Source: Acidobacteriota bacterium (GTDB lineage Bacteria > Acidobacteriota > Blastocatellia > RBC074). Taken from it: 64,000 nucleotides of DNA. Positions 26,417-37,700 of this stretch are shown one piece after another. Position numbers and translations under genes: made by a program. The stretch lies in the NCBI GenBank assembly GCA_016196035.1, contig JACPYM010000069.1:38112-102111 (forward strand), given 5' to 3'. Positions within the stretch are counted from its first letter, which is position 1. Each line of letters opens with the position of its first letter. A model generated the notes under the pieces. The model made no database searches, had not been told where the DNA came from, and was given only the letters and a program-made list of their open reading frames with translations.

Positions 26417-27820
26417 TTACTGCATAGTTGGCAACGCTGTTTTCCAACCAGCATTCAACACCTGCTTCAACTCCGCCACTTGTTTGGCATAGGCCGCCTC
26501 GCTCGCCAGATTGTGATACTCGCCCGGATCGGTTTGCTGATCGTAAAGCTCCGCGCCGCCGTCGCTGCCCTGCCATTCGGTGTAACGCCAGCGCACGGTG
26601 CGCACCGTGCGGCCTTGCACGTTGCCGCGCAGCACTTGGGTGAACGCGGCTTTCTTCCACGCCAGCGCCGGTTTGTTCAGCAGCGGTTTCAAACTCAGGC
26701 CTTCCAAATTTTCTGGTGCTTTCAAGCCAGCCAGCTCAACAATGGTTGGATATAGATCAACGAACTCGACCAAAGCGCGGCTGCGTTGTCCGGCGGTCTT
26801 CAGCTTCGGCGCATACACGACCAACGGCGCGCGCGTCGAAAGTTCAAACAGCGTGTTCTTGTTCCACCAGCCGCGTTCGCCCAGGTGATAGCCGTGGTCG
26901 CCGATGAACACGATGATCGTGTTGTCCCAGAGCTTTTGCTGATCGAGCGCGGCGAAGACCTTGCCCAGTTGCGCATCCATAAACGAGACGCCCGCCAGAT
27001 AGGCGCGTTTGAATTCGCGGCGCTCCTGATCGGTGAACTGTTTGAATTGCGGATAGCCGTTGGGAATCGCGAACGGCACTTCGGGCGAACGGTCGGCGGG
27101 GTCGAGCGGCAACTGGATTTTGTCGGGCGGGTACAAGTCGAAATACTTCTTTGGCGCGATAAAAGGGTCGTGCGGTTTGTGGAAGCCGATGGCGAGGAAG
27201 AAGGGTTCTTTGCGTTTCTCGTTGATGAGCCGTACCGCTTCGGCGGCAACCTGGCCGTCGGGTTGGTCTTCGTCACCGCCTTCCGCCGCCAGCCAGCGGC
27301 ACCAGGCCAGCGCGCCGCCGGTCAGGTTGCGGCCTTCGCCTTTGAAGCCAAGCGGCGGGCTTTGAAAGAAGCGCACGTGCGACCACGATTGCGGGTCGGC
27401 CATGTGTTCGTTGATCTCCTCCATCGTGCCGCCGCGATGAAAGATTTTGCCCAGGCTGGCGGTGAAATAGCCTTGCTGTTTGAACAGTTCGGGCAGCGTG
27501 ACCACGTGCGGCAGCTTTTGCCGAAAGAACGTGTTGTTGTCCTGCACGCCCGTCGTATCGGGCCGCAAGCCCGTCAGGAAAGAAGCGCGGCTGGGATTGC
27601 AGACCGGATATTGGCAATAGGCGTTGTCAAAACGCACGCCGCGTTTGGCCAAACGGTCGAGGTTGGGGGCGTGTGCGCTGACATCGCCAAAGCTGGTCGC
27701 CGCGTTGCGCAAATCATCGGCGATGATGAATAGGACGTTGGGGCGGCGTTGTGCGTCTGCGCTCGGCAAGTAGCCTGTGCAGACGCACAGCAATAACAAG
27801 CAGGTAATGGATCGTTTCAT
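26417..27820 (-). CDS. Exported sulfatase (iduronate-2-sulfatase-like)
   Basis: 467 aa from ATG 27820, with AGGA upstream; the frame is open to 28003 but that part is repeat DNA. A signal peptide (~1-23) precedes RRPNVLFIIADD with metal ligands D35/D36. The sulfatase signature CNPSRASFLTG places the formylglycine-forming Cys at residue 74, so the enzyme needs FGE or anSME activation. GDHGYHLGERGWWNKNTLFE (~330) is typical of iduronate-2-sulfatase and choline-sulfatase-like members. It hydrolyses a sulfate ester, probably on a polysaccharide. It heads away from a DUF1501 and DUF1549/1553 pair on the same strand, a common neighbourhood for such genes. Confidence 0.92.
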   Translation of the reverse strand: MKRSITCLLLLCVCTGYLPSADAQRRPNVLFIIADDLRNAATSFGDVSAHAPNLDRLAKRGVRFDNAYCQYPVCNPSRASFLTGLRPDTTGVQDNNTFFRQKLPHVVTLPELFKQQGYFTASLGKIFHRGGTMEEINEHMADPQSWSHVRFFQSPPLGFKGEGRNLTGGALAWCRWLAAEGGDEDQPDGQVAAEAVRLINEKRKEPFFLAIGFHKPHDPFIAPKKYFDLYPPDKIQLPLDPADRSPEVPFAIPNGYPQFKQFTDQERREFKRAYLAGVSFMDAQLGKVFAALDQQKLWDNTIIVFIGDHGYHLGERGWWNKNTLFELSTRAPLVVYAPKLKTAGQRSRALVEFVDLYPTIVELAGLKAPENLEGLSLKPLLNKPALAWKKAAFTQVLRGNVQGRTVRTVRWRYTEWQGSDGGAELYDQQTDPGEYHNLASEAAYAKQVAELKQVLNAGWKTALPTMQ

Positions 27821-27865
27821 GCAGTGTGAAATCCTTTTGAATGCGCAACCGGCGAAGAACAAGGC

Positions 27866-28048
27866 AAGCCCTGAAAGGACGCAATCGAATAGCCAGGGGC
27901 ATCGCCCCTGGTGCTCGCGCCTAACAGTTACCAAGCCCTGAAAGGACGCAATTACGAGTGATAATTGCGCCCTTTCAGGGCTTGGTTTGTTCTCCGTCGT
28001 CACCCAGGGCGTTGCCCTGGGCTATTCAATTGCGCCCTTTCAGGGCTT
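27866..28048. repeat. Four-copy AAGCCCTGAAAGG palindromic repeat cluster
   Basis: Two direct boxes AAGCCCTGAAAGGACGCAAT (27866-27885, 27933-27952) face two inverted boxes (27964-27983, 28029-28048; inverse ATTGCGCCCTTTCAGGGCTT, one base different). Between the paired boxes lie stem-loops of the CCAGGGGCATCGCCCCTGG type. The whole is one large palindrome with hairpins inside. It is related to the boxes in the MITE-like element at 2.1-2.3 kb. It separates the DUF1501 stop from the sulfatase start and provides the spurious N-terminal extension of the sulfatase frame. Confidence 0.85.
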
Positions 28049-28137
28049 TGGGCAGACCTTCTCAAAACTCAATCGCCGAACGCTTACGCTTGCCGTGCGA
28101 CAATCCCCGCTTCGCCCAACCGAACAAGCGCGCCGTC

Positions 28138-29568
28138 TCAAGCCAGCAACTTCGCCACAACCTGGCCGTGCACATCCGTCAGCCTGAATTCGCGGCCTTG
28201 AAACTTGAACGTCAGCCGTGTGTGATCAATCCCGAGCAGATGCAGCACCGTCGCGTGCAGATCAAACACCTCGACCGGGTCTTCAACGATGTTATAGCCA
28301 AACTCGTCTGTCTGCCCAATCGTCACACCCGGTTTGACGCCCGCACCCGCCAGCCACATCGTGAAGGCGCGCGGATGGTGATCGCGGCCATACAGATTCG
28401 AACCATTGCGTTTCTCATTCATCGGCGTGCGCCCGAATTCCCCGCCCCAGACGACCAGCGTTTCGTCGAGCAAGCCGCGTTGTTGCAGGTCGGTCAGCAG
28501 CGCGCTGATCGGCTGATCCACTTCGGCGCACAGACGCGGCAGCTTGACGACGATGTCACCACCGATGCTGTTGCCGTGCGTATCCCAGCCGCGATGGTAA
28601 AGCTGCACGAAACGCACACCACGTTCGACCAACCGGCGCGCCAACAGGCAGTTATTGGCAAAGGATTTCCTGCCCGGTTCGGTGCCGTAAAGTTGCTGGA
28701 TGGCGGCAGGCTCTTTGGAGATGTCGGTCAATTCGGGCACGCTGGTTTGCATGCGAAAGGCGAGTTCGTAAGCTTCGATGCGCGTGTTGATTTCGGGGTC
28801 GCCGATTTCAGCGCGGCGCAGTTGGTTCAATTCGCCCAGCGTGTCGAGTGTAGCGCGACGCGCCTGCGCATTCACGCCTGCGGGGTTGTTGACGAAAAGC
28901 ACCGGTTCGCCTTTCGAGCGGAACTCTACGCCCTGGTATTGCGTCGGCAAAAAGCCGCTGCCCCAGAGCGCTTTGCCACCATCGGGATCGGCTTCGCCGG
29001 ACAGCAACACGACAAAACCGGGCAGGTCTTTGTTCTCGCTGCCCAGGCCGTAGAGCAGCCACGAACCCATGCTGGGCCGCCCGATGATCTGGTGGCCGGT
29101 GTTCATGAAAATCTGGGCGGGCGCGTGATTGAATTGCGTCGTTTGCATCGAGCGAATGAGCGCCAGTTTATCGGCGTGTTTGCTCAAATGCGGCAACAGT
29201 TCCGACACAACCGCGCCGGATTGGCCGTGCTTTGCAAACTTGAAGGGCGAGCCAAGACAAAGCGGCGTGCCTTTGATAAAGGCGAAGCGTTCGCCTTTGA
29301 CCAATTCAGCCGGGATCGGTTGGTCGTGATATTTGTTGAGCAGCGGCTTGGGGTCGAACAAATCCAGTTGCGACGGCCCGCCCGCCATAAACAGGAAGAT
29401 GACGTTTTTTGCTTTCGGTGCGAAATGCTGCACGCGGCTTTGTACGGTTTGCGCCAACGCTGCGCGGCCCGTCAGCGAAGACAAGGCCAGGGCGCCGATG
29501 CCAAAGCCGGTTTGTTGGAAGAAGTGGCGGCGCGTGATTTGTGGTAAGCCAGTTGGTTGTTCGTTCAT
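28138..29568 (-). CDS. DUF1501 exported protein (second copy)
   Basis: 476 aa. AAGGAG lies 10 nt before the ATG. The twin-arginine-type signal [20 protein letters not shown] is at ~11-30. Motifs match the 19.8 kb paralogue: [53 protein letters not shown] and [20 protein letters not shown]. It lies 7 nt after the DUF1549/1553 gene, so the two are one operon, unlike the separated pair at 15-21 kb. Activity is unknown. Confidence 0.9.
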   Translation of the reverse strand: MNEQPTGLPQITRRHFFQQTGFGIGALALSSLTGRAALAQTVQSRVQHFAPKAKNVIFLFMAGGPSQLDLFDPKPLLNKYHDQPIPAELVKGERFAFIKGTPLCLGSPFKFAKHGQSGAVVSELLPHLSKHADKLALIRSMQTTQFNHAPAQIFMNTGHQIIGRPSMGSWLLYGLGSENKDLPGFVVLLSGEADPDGGKALWGSGFLPTQYQGVEFRSKGEPVLFVNNPAGVNAQARRATLDTLGELNQLRRAEIGDPEINTRIEAYELAFRMQTSVPELTDISKEPAAIQQLYGTEPGRKSFANNCLLARRLVERGVRFVQLYHRGWDTHGNSIGGDIVVKLPRLCAEVDQPISALLTDLQQRGLLDETLVVWGGEFGRTPMNEKRNGSNLYGRDHHPRAFTMWLAGAGVKPGVTIGQTDEFGYNIVEDPVEVFDLHATVLHLLGIDHTRLTFKFQGREFRLTDVHGQVVAKLLA

Positions 29569-29575
29569 TGCCGTT

Positions 29576-32500
29576 CTACTCCTTGGTCAACATCTCATCC
29601 AGGTTCAGCAGCACATTCGCCACCATCGTCCACGCTGCGACCTCCGCCGGATCGCCTGCGCGCGCCTCGTCTATGACGCCTTTGGCTACGCGCTGGGCCG
29701 CCGTTTTATCCGCGCGATAGAACGCGAGTTGCCGCTGGTAAAGCTGTTCCAACTTGTCCAACTCAGACTGGCTGGGCGGACGCGCCACGCAAAGGCGAAA
29801 GCCGTGACTCACGCGGGCGCGCAAATCGCCATTTACTTCGGTCAACATGCGCCGTGCCAAGGCGCGCGCCAAATCAAAAAACGCTTCGTCATTGAGCAGG
29901 CTGAGCGCTTGCAAAGGTGTGTTGGTGCGCACGCGCCGCACGATGCAATACTCGCGACTGGTCGCGTCAAACGTCGTCAGCATCGGATACGGCGCGGTGC
30001 GGCGCAGGAAGGTGTACAGGCTGCGGCGATAACGGTCGTCACCCTGGCTGGTTTGCCATTTGATGTTATTGCCATCATACGGATTCATCCAGATGCCGTC
30101 GGGCTGCACCGGATAAACCGGCGGGCCGCCGAGTTTGCGCGACAAGACGCCGCTCGCCAGTAAGGCTGAATCGCGGATCGTTTCGGCATCCAGCCGGAAG
30201 CGCGGGCCACGCGCGAAAAGACGATTGTACGGATCTTTGTCCAGCAACGCGGGCGTGACCTTTGACGATTGCCGATAGGTTGCCGAAGTCACGATCAAGC
30301 GGTGCAGCTTCTTCATACTCCAGCCACTTTCCATAAATTCGACGGCCAGCCAGTCCAGCAATTCGGGATGCGTGGGCGGCGCGGCTTGCGTGCCGAAATC
30401 TTCGACCGTCTCGACAATGCCGCGTCCGAAAAACTGCTCCCAGGCGCGATTGACGGTGGCGCGCGCGGTCAATGGATTTTCTCGGCTGACCAGCCAGCGC
30501 GCCAAACCCAAGCGGTTAAGCGGCGCGTCTTCAGGCCAGGCGTGTAAGGCGGCGGGCGTGGCGGCGTAAACGCGCTCGCCCTTGTTCATGTAATTCCCGC
30601 GCACACGCAACAGCGTCGAAGGTCGCTCAAAGCCTTGTTTCTCGCGGATGATCTGCGCCGTGACGATGCCCAGACTGCCAAGGGCCACGCGCAAAACATT
30701 GGCGCGCTGGCGCTCGGCTTTGAGCAGCGGCGTCAACTGGCGGAACTGTTCGGCCAACGCTTCCTGTTGCGCGGCGTCGCGTTGGGCGGCGGGCGTGGCG
30801 AGCATGGCCTGGAACCGCAGCGGCAGCGCGACGATGCGCAAGGGTTCAGCCGCTTCGCTGACAGAAAGACGCACCCGGCCCAGCCCCTGGCCTACGGTTT
30901 TGCCGATTTGTTTGAGTTGAATTGTAGCCACGGCGGGCGCGGCCAGTTTGAGCGGTTGCTCAAACGTAAAAACGATCTGGCGATTCAACCGCGTGGCGTC
31001 GCGCGTGGCGTCAATCGCCCAGCCGTTGCCCGGTTGATTCTCGCTGCTGAAAAGCTGGCGCACATCGGGGCGGCCCGCGAAATCATCGGCGGCGGCTTCT
31101 TTCATGGCGATGCGCTGCGGGTGGCCGTCAGTCTTGACGACCAACTCAACGCCCGACAGAACGAAGTTGCCATAGGGATCGCGCCCCGGCCCGCCTTGCG
31201 GCAAACTGGCGTCGCTCAGGGCTTCCAATCGCAAGGCAGTCAGGCCGGAAGCGCTGGCGGGCAGTTGCGCGGTGAGCGTGTAAATGTCACTGACCGGCAC
31301 CGCGCCCGCCGCCAGGATTGATTTGTCGGCTTGCTTTGCCAGCTTCGTCCCGCCACTGGCCGAAAAAGTCAGCGGATCGAGTGTTTGCCAACGTTGCGGC
31401 TCAGCGCGCAATTCGGCTTCCCACTGCGCCTGCGCGGCGTTCAATTCAGGCGTTTGCGTTTTGAGTGTCGCTTCAACGGTCTTCAATTCGGCGCGCAACT
31501 TGTCGCGCTGTGCGGCCTGTTCTGGCGTGGGCAATTCCAGTTCGGGTTCGATCACCCAGCCCTCGCTGCCGGGCATCTCGAGGAGGGTGTATTCGTGCGT
31601 ATCGAAGAAGGCCAGCAGCTTGTAATACTCCTGCTGCGAGAACGGATCGTATTTGTGGTTGTGGCATTGCGCGCAACCCACGGTCGAACCCAGCCAAACC
31701 GTCGCGGTCGTGTTGACGCGGTCAAGCAACGTTTCCCAGCGCGCCTCTTCGTCATCCACGCCGCCTTCCTGATTGAGCATGGTGTTGCGGTGAAAGCCGG
31801 TCGCGATCAGTTGTTCTTGCGTGGGATTGGGCAGCATGTCCCCCGCGAGTTGCTCAATGGTGAATTGATCAAAGGGCATGTCCTTGTTTAGCGCGTTGAC
31901 GACCCAATCGCGATACTTCCACATCACACGCGGGCGGTCTTTTTCGTAGCCGTGCGAATCGGCGTAACGCGCCAAATCCAGCCACGGACGCGCCCAGCGT
32001 TCGCCGTAATGCGGACTGGCGAGTAGCCGGTCAACGGCCTTTTCATAAGCATCCGCTGCCTGATCGGCGAGAAAGGCGTCCACTTCCTGCGGTGTCGGCG
32101 GCAAGCCAATCAAATCCAGCGAGACACGCCGCAACAGCGTCACGCGGTCAGCTTCGGCTGCGGGTTGCCAGCCTTCCTTTTCCAGCCGCGCCAGCACAAA
32201 CGCATCAATCGAATTCTTTGCCCAAGCCGGGTTCTGCACCTCTGGCAAAGCGCGGCGCGCGGGCTTCACATACGCCCAATGCTGCGCACGGTCTGAGGTC
32301 TGAGGTCTGAGGTCTGAAGTCTGTTCAGGCCAGTTTGCGCCTTCATCAATCCAACGGCGGATGATTTCGATCTGGGCGGTTGTCAGCGGCCCGCCGCCCA
32401 GTGGCATGCGCGCTTCGCCGCCCTCGCCCAATATGCGTGTGAGCAGGCGGGATTGTTTGCTGTTGCCGGGCACGATGTCCGCGCCAGCAAGGCCGCCTTT

Positions 32501-32716
32501 CAGCGCGGCGCTTTTCAAATCAAGCCGCAATTGCCCGGCAGCCTTTTGCGCGCCGTGGCATTGCACGCAGGCCGCCGCGAAAATCGGTTGGATGTCCCGC
32601 AGGAAATCAACCTGGCGCGTTTGGCGCTTGGCCGACACCACAGACCAAAACGGCCAACTCAACAACAGTCCCAGGCACAGCCCGCCTTTGATGAAGCGCA
32701 ATGAATAGCTCGACAT
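29576..32716 (-). CDS. PSCyt1/DUF1549/DUF1553 protein (long form)
   Basis: 1046 aa. A signal peptide (~1-30) is followed by a cytochrome c domain with ACVQCHGAQ (~50) and MPLGGGPL as possible Met ligand. DUF1549 carries [38 protein letters not shown] and [13 protein letters not shown] coiled region and a ~250-residue insert with a carbohydrate-binding-module-like beta sandwich (~460-640) precede DUF1553 (~745-1040, [20 protein letters not shown]). It is about 190 residues longer than the 15.5 kb paralogue because of that insert. A GGTCTGA heptamer array lies in the linker after the cytochrome domain. It is the upstream partner of the DUF1501 gene. It diverges from the CoA-transferase gene over 185 nt, which must hold both promoters. 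Confidence 0.9.
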   Translation of the reverse strand: MSSYSLRFIKGGLCLGLLLSWPFWSVVSAKRQTRQVDFLRDIQPIFAAACVQCHGAQKAAGQLRLDLKSAALKGGLAGADIVPGNSKQSRLLTRILGEGGEARMPLGGGPLTTAQIEIIRRWIDEGANWPEQTSDLRPQTSDRAQHWAYVKPARRALPEVQNPAWAKNSIDAFVLARLEKEGWQPAAEADRVTLLRRVSLDLIGLPPTPQEVDAFLADQAADAYEKAVDRLLASPHYGERWARPWLDLARYADSHGYEKDRPRVMWKYRDWVVNALNKDMPFDQFTIEQLAGDMLPNPTQEQLIATGFHRNTMLNQEGGVDDEEARWETLLDRVNTTATVWLGSTVGCAQCHNHKYDPFSQQEYYKLLAFFDTHEYTLLEMPGSEGWVIEPELELPTPEQAAQRDKLRAELKTVEATLKTQTPELNAAQAQWEAELRAEPQRWQTLDPLTFSASGGTKLAKQADKSILAAGAVPVSDIYTLTAQLPASASGLTALRLEALSDASLPQGGPGRDPYGNFVLSGVELVVKTDGHPQRIAMKEAAADDFAGRPDVRQLFSSENQPGNGWAIDATRDATRLNRQIVFTFEQPLKLAAPAVATIQLKQIGKTVGQGLGRVRLSVSEAAEPLRIVALPLRFQAMLATPAAQRDAAQQEALAEQFRQLTPLLKAERQRANVLRVALGSLGIVTAQIIREKQGFERPSTLLRVRGNYMNKGERVYAATPAALHAWPEDAPLNRLGLARWLVSRENPLTARATVNRAWEQFFGRGIVETVEDFGTQAAPPTHPELLDWLAVEFMESGWSMKKLHRLIVTSATYRQSSKVTPALLDKDPYNRLFARGPRFRLDAETIRDSALLASGVLSRKLGGPPVYPVQPDGIWMNPYDGNNIKWQTSQGDDRYRRSLYTFLRRTAPYPMLTTFDATSREYCIVRRVRTNTPLQALSLLNDEAFFDLARALARRMLTEVNGDLRARVSHGFRLCVARPPSQSELDKLEQLYQRQLAFYRADKTAAQRVAKGVIDEARAGDPAEVAAWTMVANVLLNLDEMLTKE
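32290..32323. repeat. Heptamer tandem repeat (GGTCTGA)4 inside a coding sequence
   Basis: Four exact GGTCTGA copies (32290-32317) and a degenerate fifth lie inside the DUF1549/1553 gene, encoding the linker [13 protein letters not shown] after the cytochrome domain. Since seven is not a multiple of three, any change in copy number shifts the frame unless three copies move together. Confidence 0.85.
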
Positions 32717-32901
32717 AACAAACCACCCTGCTCCGCCTAAACCTTGCGGTTCAGTGCGGAAGCTCTTTCAAATCCGAGTTGAACAAAGTAAAAGAATAAG
32801 CCGTCAATAACCGCGCGGGAACAACGCGCGCAGCTTAACATCGTTTTTCAGGCAGTCCAATTTCGTGCTCCATATTTCGCAGTCAGGCACAGCAGATTGA
32901 T

Positions 32902-34143
32902 ATGCAGGAAACAGCTTCATCACCACGCCCGTTGGCAGGCCTCACGGTTTTAGACTTCACTATCGCGCTGGCCGGCCCGTTTGCCACCTTGCTGCTGGGG
33001 GGTCTGGGCGCGCGCGTCATCAAAATCGAAAACCCGCTCAGCGGCGATACCTGCCGTACCAATGCGCCGTACCTCGGCGCGGCAGGCGCGAAACTGGCGC
33101 GCACAAGCGACGACGATATTTCGATCTCGGCGTTGAACCGGTTGCGCAACAAACAAGGCATTACGCTCAACCTCAAACACCCCCAGGCGCGCGAGCTATA
33201 CGCCGATCTGCTGCAACACGCCGACATCGTCGTCGAAAATTTCAGCAGCGGCGTCATTGATCGTCTCGGCGTGGGTTATGAATTCACACGCACGATCAAC
33301 CCGCGCATCATCTTTTGTTCAATCAGCGGCTTTGGCAGCGATGGCGCTGGCAAAGCGCTGGACACCATCATCCAGGCGCTCAGCGGCGTGATGCAGACCT
33401 CTGGGAACGCAGGCGAGCCACCCGTGCGGATGGGCGTGCCGTTCGCCGACCTGATCACGCCGCTTTACGGAGTGATCGGCATCCTGGCCGCGCTCGAACA
33501 GCGCAGGCGCACCGGCGTCGGGCAATACGTAGACGTTTCGATGCTGGGCGCGCTGACCTCCCTAGTCGCGGCGGAGCCATTCGATTTGTTGGAGCGGCTC
33601 GGCGTTGAATCGCGCACCGGGCAAACTGTCCCACGTTTAGCGCCCTTCGGCATTTACACCGCCCGCGATGGCCACGCCGCCATTTGCGCGCACACTGACG
33701 CGTTTACGCTGAACTTATTTACGGCGATGGCGCGCCCGGATTTGGCTGCCGACGAACGCTTCAACACCCGCGACAACCGGGTCAAGCACGTCGCCGAGTT
33801 GGACGCGCTGATCGAAGCCTGGACGCGCACGCAACCGCTGGCCGAACTGCTGCCGTGTTTGGAAGCCGCTGGCGTGCCCGCCGCTGAAGTCCGCACCCCC
33901 AGCGTCGCCGTGCGTGATCCGCGTGTGCTGGCGCGTGGCGAAACCGTGCCGCTTGCGCATCCCAAATTCGGCGCGGTGGAAGAGGTTTACGGCACCGGCC
34001 TCCCGATCAAGTTTTCGGCGGCCACGGCAGGCTTTGACCAAGTCGCGCCTGCGCTGGGCGAACACAACGAATTGGTCTATGGGCAGATGCTGGGCTACTC
34101 CGCCGAACAGATCGCTCAGTTGAAAGCCGAAGGGATCATTTGA
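32902..34143 (+). CDS. Family III CoA-transferase (CaiB/BaiF type)
   Basis: 413 aa, normal length. The N-terminal LAGLTVLDFTIALAGPFATL and GARVIKIENP are typical, and the catalytic Asp is D183 in MGVPFADLITPLYG, preceded by a GFGSDGAG loop. C-terminal AAGVPAAEVRTPSVAVRDPR is also conserved. It moves CoA between carboxylic acids through an aspartyl-CoA thioester; the substrate pair cannot be predicted. It stands alone between a divergent DUF1549 gene and a 0.6-kb gene-free stretch, so no pathway is indicated by context. Confidence 0.92.
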   Translation: MQETASSPRPLAGLTVLDFTIALAGPFATLLLGGLGARVIKIENPLSGDTCRTNAPYLGAAGAKLARTSDDDISISALNRLRNKQGITLNLKHPQARELYADLLQHADIVVENFSSGVIDRLGVGYEFTRTINPRIIFCSISGFGSDGAGKALDTIIQALSGVMQTSGNAGEPPVRMGVPFADLITPLYGVIGILAALEQRRRTGVGQYVDVSMLGALTSLVAAEPFDLLERLGVESRTGQTVPRLAPFGIYTARDGHAAICAHTDAFTLNLFTAMARPDLAADERFNTRDNRVKHVAELDALIEAWTRTQPLAELLPCLEAAGVPAAEVRTPSVAVRDPRVLARGETVPLAHPKFGAVEEVYGTGLPIKFSAATAGFDQVAPALGEHNELVYGQMLGYSAEQIAQLKAEGII

Positions 34144-34729
34144 CGATGTTGACTTCGCCGGCTGCGCCAAGCGTGCATCTCTAATGGAAGCATTGGCGGG
34201 CAACCGGCTTGCGGCGTTTGTTGACGCTATGCTACTCTGCCGCGCGTATTGGACGTGCCCCTCACGACCTCAAATGCCCACAAACACGAACTTGTCCGAC
34301 CCCGAAACTGAGAATGCAGTGAGTCTGGCGGTCTTTCTGTTCGAGACCGCGCGAATACTCAAGGCAACTTGCGTCTGACTGCGATGCCCCGCAGGAACGC
34401 CAGCTTTACGAATCATGTGCTGAACTTTTTCCGGTCAACGTGATTCTGCGGTGAGGCGCGTACAACCTGAAAGCCGGTGTGCCGCATCAGCAACCGCGCA
34501 ACTTTCACGGCAACGCCGTTGCCACACCGCCCCGCAGAATTCGCTGACAGTGCCGCCTGCGCCTCACTCCGGCTGCAACGCAGGCCCCCCAGAAACCACG
34601 CGTTCGTTTTGAGCGCGGCATCATCAAACACGTTTCCAGCTCTTTACAGGCCCCTGGTATTTGGTAGCCCACTGGTGGGAAACCGCGCGCGTTCACGGCG
34701 CGGTGGTTGCCAACGGGGAGATTTTGACA
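34144..34729. other. Gene-free leader region before the surface protein
   Basis: 586 bases with only unconvincing short frames. Small hairpins are visible, for example GGCAACGCCGTTGCC at 34509-34523, and a CCGCGC/GCGCGG pair near 34683-34704 shortly before the ribosome site GGGGAG. The segment could be a long structured 5' leader of the surface-protein gene. It does not match a riboswitch consensus I know. Confidence 0.4.
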
Positions 34730-37700
34730 ATGCAAGCAATCCTTCGCATCTTGAATTACACACGCACCCGTCAACAGTTTCGCCTCACATTCATGGCACT
34801 CGTTGCACTGCTTTTGCTGGGCGGCGGTTTCATGCGCTTACGCGGCGCGGCGGCGCAGAGTGACAATCCACAGGTAGGCCCAGGCGTGCCCAATGTCGGG
34901 TCGAATGCACCGCGCAGCGCCGCCAGCAGTTCCAAAGCGGGCAGCATTCTCTTCTTCCACAAATACACCAGCAGCACAGCGGCGGCGAGCAACGTCAACA
35001 CGCTGTTCACGCTCACCAATACGCATCCGACCGCAGGCGTGGCCATTCGGTTGTCGTGGGTGCATGGGTGCACGCTGGATACGACCTTTATCACGCTGGC
35101 CGGGAATCAAACGCGCACGTTGTTGGCGAGCAATGAGAATCCGAATCAGACCGGCTATCTGATGGCAATGGCGGTGAGCGCGACGGGGTTGCCGATTCAG
35201 TTCAACTGGCTTATCGGCAGCGCCAGTTATCGCGACGCGCGCGGTTTTGAATCCAACTACAACGCGGTCGGCGTGGCCAAACGCACCAATGGCGGCGCGC
35301 GCACCGTGAGTGATGCCGTGGCCGAAGTCCTCTTCAACAACGTCGAATATGACCGCTTGCCCAAACAAATCGCGGTGGACAACCTGCAAAATCAGAACCC
35401 GCAGGGCACGGGCGGCGACGCGCCGGTCAAGACTGATGTGATGGTTTACAGTCCGCTCAGCAATTTGGCGAGCACCGCGTCGCAAAGCCTGAAATTGAAC
35501 GCGGTACTGCTGGATCAGAGCGGGCGGCCTTATCCGCAAGTGCTAGACAGCGCCTGCGGCCTGAGTTCGGCCATCACCAGCGTGTGGACGGATCCGCCGT
35601 TTAATACCGTGGTGACACCAACGCGGCAGGGCTACGCCACGTTTGCGGCCAACACAGCGAGCAACCTGCCGGTGCCGGTGCTTGGATTGAGTTTGACCGA
35701 AAGTGTCAGCGGCGGGATGCACAGCGCGCGGCAGATGCAGGCGCTGAGTTGGGTAGATTCGTTTCGGATGACGGTGCCGATCATTCCGCCGACCGGTGCG
35801 CCCAATGATCCGGTGACCACCAATCAACCTGACGCGACGGGCAATGCGCAAGGCGCGAGCGAAGCGAAAGCGGGCAGCATTTTGCTCTTCTCGCGTTTCA
35901 CGAGCGGCGTTTACGGCGCGACGCGGCTGTGCATCACGAATACACACCCAACGCAGCGCGCACGCGTGCGGCTGTTTTTCACCGGTTTGATTGAGCCGGT
36001 TTTGGTGAACGAGAACATCGTCATCTTGCAACCGAACCAGACGACCACGTTTGACGCCAATGATTTCGCCGCCAATCAAAAAGGCTGGGCGCTGGCGATG
36101 GCGATTGATGGGCGCGCCCAGCCGACGCAATTCAATAACTTGATCGGCAGTGCGCAGGTCAGCGAACAAACCGCCGGTTTGGCCACGGGCTATAACGCTC
36201 TGGCCATCGCTAAAAATTCAGCCGGAGCAGCGGCGCGCAACAGCGACGGCACAACGACGGATTTGATTTTCGACGATACCAACTACGACCGGCTGCCTGC
36301 GACGCTGGCGTTGAATGGGGTGCCGAACCAGACCGAGAACGCCACGATGTTCGGCTTCGCCCGTCCGCCGATCAGTTTTATGGAAACGCCGAATACGCGC
36401 GGCTCGTTGGGTGTGACGCTGTATGACGATTTTCTGGCCTCGTTCGGCGCGACGCTAGGTCAACTCGAAGTGCGCTTAGGGCAAGTGCGCGCCAATGCGC
36501 AAGCCCCGTTGCTCACCAATACGATTCAAAAAGGGCATCGCGGCTGGTTCAAGCTCAATTCTTCATCGCCGGTCTTTCCCTGGTTCAACAATCTGGCGAC
36601 AACAAGGTTGTCGGTGGCTGGCAGCGCCTGGGCGGGCGGCGTGAATGGCGGCGCGAATCTGCATGTGCTGACGTTGGGCGACACCTATCTGCTGCGCACA
36701 CCCGGCAACAATCCGAACAACCGTCCGCCCATCGCTGAGTTCGAACCGATTGAGGCGTTCATGGAAGCGCGTTTCCCAACCGGCGCCAACGTTCGTTTGG
36801 ATGGCCGCGTATCAAGCGACCCGGATGGCCCGGACGATCCGCTCAGCTTCAAATGGTTCGATAACGAGCGGCAGATTTCGATTGCGAAGGTTTCGGATTA
36901 TCGCTTCGGCCTCGGCACGCACATTTTGAAATTGAGTGTATTGGACGGCAACAACACGCCCAGCGAACCGAATGTCTACCTCCTTCAAGTCACTGACACG
37001 ACGCCGCCGGTGATCAGCGGCATTCCTTCAAAACTTACCAAGACCGTTTCTTCGCCTGCCGGGTATGGTCTCGTTTATCCGTTGCCCGCTGCCTATGACT
37101 ATGTGGATGGCAACGTAGCGGTGACGGCGTCAAAGCCGCCCGGCAGTCTGTTCCCCATCGGCAAAACCATCGTGACCTTTACCGCCCGCGATAATGCCGG
37201 GAATGCCTCGACCGCGCAATTGGAAGTCAATCTAATCAAGGGCACCGGCACCTTACCGACCCAAGGCGGCGTGCCCGGCGACATTTTGCCGACGCTGCCC
37301 AACCTCAACGATCAATACGTCGTCATCGGCAAGACCAAGACCATCACCTTGCAGGCCCAAGATGCTGACAATGATTCAGTGAGCTTCCAATTGCTGGGCG
37401 CGCCTGCGTATGTGCGCCTCGATGCGCCCGATCCGGTCAATCGCACGGCCAAGCTCATCATCGAACCGTTTCAAGGCGCGCAACCCGCCGCCAGCATGCG
37501 CATCATCGCCACCGACAGCAAAGGCGGCAAATTTACGACGCTGCCCTTCCGCGTGCAACTCAGCGACACCGAAACCGATGAGAATGGCACAGGCCTAGGG
37601 CCAACCGGCCCGCCTGATCCGGGCACGGGTGTAGGCCCCGGCGGCCCCGGCGGCAACCCCACCAACAAACCACCCATCGCCAAGATGGCCCCGCTGGCGC

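Noticed and set aside
27821..28003. N-terminal extension of the sulfatase frame
   Set aside because: It translates the AAGCCCTGAAAGG repeat; the signal peptide and ribosome site begin at 27820.
27958..29547. 529-codon plus-strand open frame opposite the DUF1501 gene
   Set aside because: The minus strand carries all DUF1501 motifs; the plus frame is a high-GC shadow that also runs through the palindromic repeat.
34144..34729. Possible riboswitch before the surface protein
   Set aside because: Compared by eye with cobalamin and c-di-GMP consensus motifs; the required conserved stretches are absent.
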